DNA of 37,891 bases from the IMG/VR virus record IMGVR_UViG_3300042463_000966, positions 1 through 37,891 of that record; one strand, given 5' to 3'. Below are positions 32,201 to 37,891 of the stretch, in pieces. Position numbers and translations under genes: made by a program. The notes under the pieces are model-generated. The model had not been told where the DNA came from. It searched no databases and saw only the letters and a program-made list of their open reading frames with translations. The stretch is from a virus. The first letter of the stretch is position 1. Every line of letters starts with the position of its first letter.

Positions 32201-35200
32201 ATGTAGTAAGCTTATCAACATCATAATCTGCTCCTGATTTAGCAACAATTTCTGATGGAGGAATAATAATAGAACCTGCAGCTGGATCTAAAAATTCATA
32301 TACTTCCATAAACTCCATAGAGTTCATTCCTTGTACAGGGATCCTTACAGCTGATAAAGTAACAGATTTCCGGTTATTGCCTTTATTTAACCACTCATCA
32401 TTTTTAATTAATACATTTAATCTTTCTCTTGTACCTATTTCTACACCATCAAGATCTTTCAGTTTTAAAAGATTTTTAAAATCACCTTGTAATGCAATAG
32501 CAACTTTCATTGCAGATGTATTACCATTTTCACCTGGATTATAGAAAGGTAAGTTATTAGTACCTAAGTATTTTTCTATTTCTGCAGTTTGAGCTTTTTC
32601 AAATTTAAAACCTGAATCCCATAATCCATTAGTTAAAGAACTAGCAACCTGTACTAATGCTTCACCTTTTACTTTTTGTTTTATGATTCTTTTTTCAACA
32701 AGTGATGTTATCATTTTTTCAATGTCTCCTGAAAGCATATGTAATGATAAATCTTTTGTTAAAACATTATTAGAACCAACTTGAATATAGTCAATTAAAT
32801 GTTCTGGTAAATCTTTTCTAGTAAGTTCTCTTTGAACTACATCCATGAATTTAGTTATATTACCACTAACATATTTACCATCTTTATATTCATAACCAAT
32901 TTCATTTAATAATTCAGTTTTTAGTATTTCAGTATAACCATTTACAGCATCTTCATAAGCTTTAACAAATGGTGCATATTCTTGATTAACTAATTTACCA
33001 TTCTCATATAAACCTTCAATAATAAGTTTTCTTAACTGAGTAGAGAATACTGTTTTACCTTTTAATTTAATTGGAACAGCTGTAACATTTTTAAGATATG
33101 CTAAGTATATTGTATTTGGAGTAAAAGCAATATCTGATTTTAATGTTTTTTGAGCACCATTATCATCATATATCTGATCTGCTACTGCTTTACCATCTTT
33201 ATTTAATTGAGATGTTACACTACCTACTTTAGAACCAGTTTGGAATGTAGCATATTGTATATTACCTTTCATCATTTGGTGATGTAATGACTCTAAATCA
33301 GAACCAACAATAAGTGATGGAATTAATGGCATCAATGCAAATTTATGCATTGCATTAACCGGTAATGGTGTATTAGCTAAATGGCCAAAGTGTTGTAATT
33401 TATATACAGGAAAGATTTGTGTTATATCTTCAGTACTAACTTCTTTACCACTAATTACTTTTTGGAATAAATCTTCTTGTTCAGATGACCAATTCTTTTC
33501 AGCAAGTCTTAATAGACGGTATGCATCAATAGTTATATAACCTTGACCATCACCCTCTTCCATATCTTTATATGGTTTTAATTCTTTAAGAAGTCTTTTA
33601 TCAATTTCTGCTTGAGATAATCCTCTGTTTTTATAATCTTCTCTTAGACCTTTTTCAATATTTTTAACATATACTGAACTTCTTTTAACTTCCTGCATAA
33701 TAGCAGTATTATAAGTGTTACTGTAACTAAATGGAGCATAATCACTACCAAATTCATCCATAGTTGCAAGTTTAGCACCATATGATGTACCTTTAATTAA
33801 GTCACTATTTAAAAAGTTTTGAGTATAAAGATCATCCATGAATCCTCTACCACCTGAAGTAGAACCTGGATTTCTTTTATGTAATTCTTGTTTAGCATGA
33901 TTATACTGTACAATATCACCATATATTAAACTAGCAGTCTCAAAATTATGAATCCATGCATTCATTGTATGTGCTTTAATAAGCGTAGTTTCTTCATCAT
34001 CTGTTGATAATTCATAAACTTTTAATTTATTTGTTAATGCTGGGTCAATCCATTTAGATTTTTGAAAATCTTTCTTGTTATCAGCAGACTGTCTTTCAAA
34101 ATATGCACTTACTTGCTCAGTTATATCTTCTTTTAATTTAGGGTCTGACTCTAAATAATCAAGTAATTTACCATCTTTTACTTTTTCAATTATCTCTTCT
34201 TTAGTATCTTTAGTTAATATATTATCAAATGCAGTAAAGAACTCACCAGCCATTCCAAGAACAGTTTTACCATCTGCAGATTTAATTTCTCTATTATAAC
34301 CTACATATTTTTTATACTCTTCTTTATTTCCTCTTATTTTTTGTATTCTAAGTAACTCAGCTTGGATATAACCTAAAAATATATTATCAACAGCGTATTG
34401 ATTAGCATCTCCTCCTGGTTTAAATTTTTCAATGTCAACATATAAGTTTAACTTATTAGACTTCATACCAAATGATGATGACTTAGAAGCATGTCTCATA
34501 AATTCTTGGAAACCTGATTTTAACATCATGTTTAATTCTTGAATATATTTACTATGTACATCAAGAGAAGTAGTATTAGCACCATCAAGATTTACTATTT
34601 GAGTACCAGACACCATTACAAGATCTAACTTAGCATCTCCTCTTCTTGCCCATGTATTTTCTTCAACCTCAAATATACTTTTAAGTAATTGTGATTGCTC
34701 AGTAAAACCGTTTATCAATGGATTAAGGTAACTCATATAGTTATATCCTTTATTCATCCATAAATCTCTACCATTTTTAACATTGTTAATAGCATCTACT
34801 ATCATAGTAACACTACTATCTTCTGTAAATTCATTTACAAGTTTTTTCTCTGCATTTAATACACTAAAACTTGCATAATTATTACCATATTTACTTTGTA
34901 ATTTTGCTAAGTTTTGTATTACAGCTTTTTCACTTGTAGTAGTTTTATATATACCTGCAGGTATTTTACCATATAATGCATCAATAGGATTATCTATGAA
35001 TTTTTTAATAAATTCTTTTTGCTCATTATTACTAAGTTTAGAATCTTTATTTAATGTATCAACTGCTTTTGCAATTTGATATATATAAAAAATACTATAG
35101 TCTTTAGAACCTAATTCATCTTTAATACTTTTTAAATCTTGTAAACCAATTCCTAATGCATTAACAAATTCAATCTGTTGTGCAGGTAAAGCAATAGATG

Positions 35201-37891
35201 CAGTAGTAGGAAAAGCTTTAATTAGTGTATCAAGTTTTAATGCTGATTTATTATTTTCATTTTTACTGATATATTTAGTTTCTGCAGATGAATTAAATGC
35301 ACTCTTAAAACTATTTATAATATTTTTAAATTCAATTGAAGCATCAGTTACTTCAGATTTATAATTACCTGTTTCTTTATCTGTATCAACTGTTAATTGA
35401 ACATATCTTATTAAAGGTTTTTTAAAATCTTGCCAAAATGCTGCTTTGATATTAAATTCTTGTAATGTTTTAATATTTCTTGGATCTGGGAATTTATTAT
35501 TTACAAGTTGTGCTAATTCTGGATAAAAAGGTATAGCTTCTTGAAGTTTAAGATACATTTTAACTGGATTCTTTTCACCTCCAATTACTTTAGTAACTGT
35601 ATTCCATATTTTACTAAAGTCAACTAATTCTGGAAAACCTAATGGCCCTTCTACTTGTTTACCATCAACTATTTTAAATAGACTTTTTAGAATGTAAAGA
35701 GTTTCTTTTTCAGCTAATTGTAATAATGATTTTTCACCTACTTCACTTTTAGATACTGCTTCAGATTCTTCAACAACTTCTGTACCAGTTTTATCTTCAT
35801 CTATTTCAGTTTCTTCTTCATTTATTTCAATGTACTTTTGTTTAATTAAATCAAATGTACTGTGTTCTTTATGAAACTCTAATACATTATCCCAATTAGC
35901 AAGTGCTTCTTCTATTATTCTTATTTTATTATTTAATAAACTTCTTTTATTAAAATCTTCTTGAGGAGTAGTTTCTAGTTCTGTTTTGAATTTATCAAGT
36001 CTTTTATTAAATCTTAATTCAATTCTAGCATAAGCTTCTTTTTTATTTTTATCAATAGTTAATATCTGAATAGTTCCAGTTTTATTTACTGTTACTATAT
36101 TTCCTGCTAGATCTTTAACTTTATTAATATTTTTATTAAGTCTATCATTATACACTTCATCAATAATCTGTGATAAAGCAGAATCAATTTGATTTGATAC
36201 CTTAAGACTATCTTGATAATTTAAAACAAGTTCTTTTGTTTCAGTGTTGACTATACCTCTTGCTCTATTAAGAGTGTTGAACATATGGTTATCAACAAGT
36301 GGAGTATATTTGTTTAAAAGCTTAGGGTTTTTACTTGCAAAAAATAATTTCTCAAATAACTCATCTTTAGTATTTTGTTTACCAAATAATGCTTTAATGA
36401 AATTCCAGATTTTTCTGAATAAACTATTTCTTGTTGGCCCATCTTTTATAGTTTGAGGATTTTTAGCATAATCTCTAAAGTCTTCAGCAATAATTTCTTC
36501 TACTTCAATTGGAGAAAGATCATAGTTATTTAATCTTTTTCTTGTCTCAGCATATAACTTAGTTTTTTGATCCTTAGTTAAATATAATTGAGAAAATGCA
36601 TGCCAAGCTTCATGGTATAAATCTACAGCAGAACTACCAGTAGCAGTATCTAATTGTATTTTAGTATCCTCTAATCTTTTACCTGCTATAATAAATCTTG
36701 CATAAACATCAGAGTTAACAATGTTAGCCATGTGCTCAAGTTTAATAAGTTTAGATAATGGAGAATTATCCCACCATTCTTGAGCAGCAGTAATTTCTTC
36801 TTGAGTAACATTATTAGGTAATTTAGCAGATCTATTTAAATCAAATGCATCACTTATACCAGTTGTATCATCAGCTTGACCAACTTTATCTGGATTAGTA
36901 AGTGGTTTATCTTTTTCAGCTGCTTTTTGTTGTGGAGTAACAGTTGCTTTAGGAGTTTTTGGTTTTAAGGTAAAATCAGTTTGACTTACTTGACCTATTT
37001 TTTTATCTCCTTTATATATTGATATCACATCAGTTATAGTAGGAGATACATCATTAACTATAAATGTTACCGGATCACCAATTTTTATACCTGCAATTGG
37101 TTTACCATCCTCATATCTACCTTCTACACGTACACCATCTATCATCATTTCAAATGTAGCATCTGTAAGTGCTTTACCACTGTATATAGTACCAGATAAA
37201 TCTTTATTAACTTTTAATTTAGCAACAAGGTTATCTTTAGTTTCTTTAATTTTATCTACAGGAGTAGATGTTGTTGCTTCTTTAACTTCTTCTGTTTCAG
37301 CAATAAAATCTTTATCAATTCTAAATTGAAAATATGGATTATTTACTGCTTTATCTTTATCATTTTTTTCAGTATCTGGTTTTAAAACTTTTAAGTCTAA
37401 TCCATTAAGAAAATCTTTATATGACTTAGCTATAAGTTTATCAGTAGTACGGTCATATGTATAAAATTTACTGACACCTTTACTTATAAGTAAATCTTTA
37501 TTATAACCCATGGTAGTAGCATAAATTTCTGTTTCACCATTAGTTTTAACATATGTACTTTCATACAATAAACTGTCAATTATAATTTTTTCAGCACCAG
37601 AAGCTGATAAATCAAATAATTGAGCACTTTCAGAAGACTTAGTTCTATATTTAGCTGTTAATTCTTTTGTTACTGAATCATAAAATACAAGTAATTTTCT
37701 TTTATCTCTATTAATATTATTATTAGTAAACTGTAAATAAAAATTATTTTTCTGTTCATTAGTTAATTTAGGATTTACTAATACAGCAGCAATTTGATTT
37801 ATGTATTCTTCAGGTAAATTAGGTCTATCAATTGTATAATAAGTATCATTTACATATACTTGAGCAGTAAATTTATCTGGATTAATTTGAA
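29217..37891 (-). CDS. Giant RNA polymerase with N-terminal zincin domain (5' partial)
   Basis: The frame is open to the right edge of the window: at least 107 codons continue upstream of base 37568 without a stop, so the true start is outside and the protein exceeds 2,800 residues. HEAWH at bases 36600-36614, with EEIIAEDF downstream, is a zincin/gluzincin motif. SGADYDVDK, with its DxDxD motif at bases 32214-32228, follows PVQGMNSMEFMEVYEFLD and PPSEIVAK. This is the double-psi beta-barrel metal-binding signature of the single-chain RNA polymerases of crAss-like and YonO-type phages. Long flanking regions are unrecognised. It is thought to be packaged and injected to transcribe early genes. 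The protease could mature the virion cargo. Confidence 0.87.
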   Translation of the reverse strand, partial: QINPDKFTAQVYVNDTYYTIDRPNLPEEYINQIAAVLVNPKLTNEQKNNFYLQFTNNNINRDKRKLLVFYDSVTKELTAKYRTKSSESAQLFDLSASGAEKIIIDSLLYESTYVKTNGETEIYATTMGYNKDLLISKGVSKFYTYDRTTDKLIAKSYKDFLNGLDLKVLKPDTEKNDKDKAVNNPYFQFRIDKDFIAETEEVKEATTSTPVDKIKETKDNLVAKLKVNKDLSGTIYSGKALTDATFEMMIDGVRVEGRYEDGKPIAGIKIGDPVTFIVNDVSPTITDVISIYKGDKKIGQVSQTDFTLKPKTPKATVTPQQKAAEKDKPLTNPDKVGQADDTTGISDAFDLNRSAKLPNNVTQEEITAAQEWWDNSPLSKLIKLEHMANIVNSDVYARFIIAGKRLEDTKIQLDTATGSSAVDLYHEAWHAFSQLYLTKDQKTKLYAETRKRLNNYDLSPIEVEEIIAEDFRDYAKNPQTIKDGPTRNSLFRKIWNFIKALFGKQNTKDELFEKLFFASKNPKLLNKYTPLVDNHMFNTLNRARGIVNTETKELVLNYQDSLKVSNQIDSALSQIIDEVYNDRLNKNINKVKDLAGNIVTVNKTGTIQILTIDKNKKEAYARIELRFNKRLDKFKTELETTPQEDFNKRSLLNNKIRIIEEALANWDNVLEFHKEHSTFDLIKQKYIEINEEETEIDEDKTGTEVVEESEAVSKSEVGEKSLLQLAEKETLYILKSLFKIVDGKQVEGPLGFPELVDFSKIWNTVTKVIGGEKNPVKMYLKLQEAIPFYPELAQLVNNKFPDPRNIKTLQEFNIKAAFWQDFKKPLIRYVQLTVDTDKETGNYKSEVTDASIEFKNIINSFKSAFNSSAETKYISKNENNKSALKLDTLIKAFPTTASIALPAQQIEFVNALGIGLQDLKSIKDELGSKDYSIFYIYQIAKAVDTLNKDSKLSNNEQKEFIKKFIDNPIDALYGKIPAGIYKTTTSEKAVIQNLAKLQSKYGNNYASFSVLNAEKKLVNEFTEDSSVTMIVDAINNVKNGRDLWMNKGYNYMSYLNPLINGFTEQSQLLKSIFEVEENTWARRGDAKLDLVMVSGTQIVNLDGANTTSLDVHSKYIQELNMMLKSGFQEFMRHASKSSSFGMKSNKLNLYVDIEKFKPGGDANQYAVDNIFLGYIQAELLRIQKIRGNKEEYKKYVGYNREIKSADGKTVLGMAGEFFTAFDNILTKDTKEEIIEKVKDGKLLDYLESDPKLKEDITEQVSAYFERQSADNKKDFQKSKWIDPALTNKLKVYELSTDDEETTLIKAHTMNAWIHNFETASLIYGDIVQYNHAKQELHKRNPGSTSGGRGFMDDLYTQNFLNSDLIKGTSYGAKLATMDEFGSDYAPFSYSNTYNTAIMQEVKRSSVYVKNIEKGLREDYKNRGLSQAEIDKRLLKELKPYKDMEEGDGQGYITIDAYRLLRLAEKNWSSEQEDLFQKVISGKEVSTEDITQIFPVYKLQHFGHLANTPLPVNAMHKFALMPLIPSLIVGSDLESLHHQMMKGNIQYATFQTGSKVGSVTSQLNKDGKAVADQIYDDNGAQKTLKSDIAFTPNTIYLAYLKNVTAVPIKLKGKTVFSTQLRKLIIEGLYENGKLVNQEYAPFVKAYEDAVNGYTEILKTELLNEIGYEYKDGKYVSGNITKFMDVVQRELTRKDLPEHLIDYIQVGSNNVLTKDLSLHMLSGDIEKMITSLVEKRIIKQKVKGEALVQVASSLTNGLWDSGFKFEKAQTAEIEKYLGTNNLPFYNPGENGNTSAMKVAIALQGDFKNLLKLKDLDGVEIGTRERLNVLIKNDEWLNKGNNRKSVTLSAVRIPVQGMNSMEFMEVYEFLDPAAGSIIIPPSEIVAKSGADYDVDKLTTFMPNIDENGNYVTSNISEETLKKLIANAESKGDKAEVVKLIALQKKAIENRLIDSIRGILQLPDNYATLVRPNETYLMKDIADELVDSSPEYGRYKTISPTNTLEVGYNLAKHDYNMTGKDVLGIIALENALHPLYTALGAALPKTYYGSVKNKRTKKYEDDKSIIYDMRLLLDHNKTEDGRISLSGINSVDGQDKIADLFSHLMNGSVDVEKDAWIFFIQANKELIPMLLNLLKAGVPKRQAVYFISQPLVKEYANQQRLYASTYANLTGKETLPDENAKYNALQATLKQTDISQAIFKANENRLNNTLDNLNPNTIIKVKPKNNKDSFEITVKEFKKFITEGEIKLDYTDALLDIKGNVIFKSIIADPNNAFYHPMSTPNYKDVVLAATEGMDKFTTADLKETMESNDTTSPKAIAMFLHYLEYERQIKDMADLKRQSNPDTATSKTIQEIMQRKIGLDILSRSSKIDQDLVRKLREESILGSFFDNVITQDLVEPLFPLTDDKRVSDYLLNYINNNNIPLKFGEGADGITNFITSFKQAMVNYIYQNRLNEIITTKESFPGVPELFNSLNHQAYVTRFMSMISENTHLKELYSVLEQITDVPVNIFDSKTKQIKGQISVLTLNNKPVVKGALSDSYHQNLIDLADENVIKVKDPVKNKKISDMFKILPLISVLQNGVGNTKYGLSYVLPDTTYFEIVEPASREFISNKMNTSTFDKIAAMMIANDPNVNNYIDGSIIFKPTTQPSTQQQAPVGKVFDYNYKIPYEKLKAVIPASKFNSLFIKIEDLLNNYRISKDVLDTVLTKSSDKMKGLILLIEKRFRNENLIYGTPEFDLNIWEENRNYLSTLLHAELKKIYPNLPALEKIQTVAKRQASVTEEEPDGQTGEGTTENPVPEERNIIVNQYTFTIKPDGKIYYGNGKELTEQTIKNKVYIRKELQDGTLRVSTFDKKNYYVLSDNRIIDSGKTVGDESVLNSLTKERILEAASLYKKSC

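Noticed and set aside
29217-37568. TTG at 37568 as the start of the giant polymerase gene
   Set aside because: The frame continues open without a stop to base 37891, and an internal TTG has no leader resembling other starts here. The gene is treated as partial.
1-37891. Stop-codon reassignment as in some crAss-like phages
   Set aside because: TAA, TAG and TGA all serve as plausible gene ends, and no conserved gene is interrupted except by the intron and the HNH element.
1-37891. tRNA genes, CRISPR arrays, integrase or transposase
   Set aside because: No cloverleaf-like segment, regularly spaced repeat or recombinase motif was noticed on reading both strands. A tRNA scan would be needed to exclude tRNAs fully.

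Overview
The window is an AT-rich (roughly 30% GC by eye), densely packed phage genome segment that I read as part of a crAss-like phage (order Crassvirales) infecting a Bacteroidota host. The main reasons are: a replication module on the + strand (family B DNA polymerase, DnaB-type helicase, TOPRIM primase, uracil-DNA glycosylase, Sak4-like ATPase with an SSB-like protein, PD-(D/E)XK nuclease); a convergent block on the - strand with giant virion-type proteins, including a single-chain RNA polymerase with a DxDxD signature; starts preceded by A/T-rich leaders rather than Shine-Dalgarno sequences; and a ClpS-like gene whose sequence resembles Bacteroidota ClpS. Stop codons look standard. I saw no tRNA, CRISPR array or integrase.

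Layout. 1-5430 (+): many small, tightly coupled accessory genes, including several single-membrane-segment microproteins, a ClpS-like adaptor (1102-1350), zinc-ribbon proteins (3031-3485) and a DUF1566/C-lectin-type protein (3488-3838) whose 3' end has the codon signature of a diversity-generating retroelement (DGR) variable region. 5417-5737 is a lone - strand gene. 5758-11946 (+): UDG, DnaB-like helicase, Sak4-like ATPase, SSB-like protein, terminator, primase and a GIY-YIG nuclease. 11956-14757: small accessory genes interrupted by an HNH endonuclease element that appears to have split a DUF6915-like gene and supplied a replacement 5' end. 14747-18173: a VWA/metallopeptidase protein followed by a MoxR-type AAA+ ATPase whose gene is split by a group I intron (16374-17420) carrying a GIY-YIG homing endonuclease. 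18270-24827: hypothetical proteins, PD-(D/E)XK nuclease, DNA polymerase B and a DUF932-like protein with an acidic tail. 24872-24973: stacked terminators where + and - transcription converge. 24975-37891 (-): a small basic protein, a 1104-aa virion-type protein, a 252-aa acidic protein and a giant RNA polymerase/zincin protein that runs off the right edge of the window.

How the genes fit together. The + strand genes look like early/middle functions: DNA replication, recombination and repair, and host takeover (adaptor, membrane microproteins, MoxR-VWA remodelling). In crAss-like phages the - strand giant proteins are thought to be packaged in the virion and injected, so that the phage polymerase transcribes early genes. 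Two different homing elements sit about 3.5 kb apart, one an intron in the conserved Walker B region of MoxR and one a free-standing HNH insertion with a hairpin directly against its start codon. The most unusual features are the HNH element with its duplicated host-gene 5' end, the P1-loop group I intron, the DGR variable region without a template in the window, and the ClpS homologue lacking the usual ligand-binding histidine.
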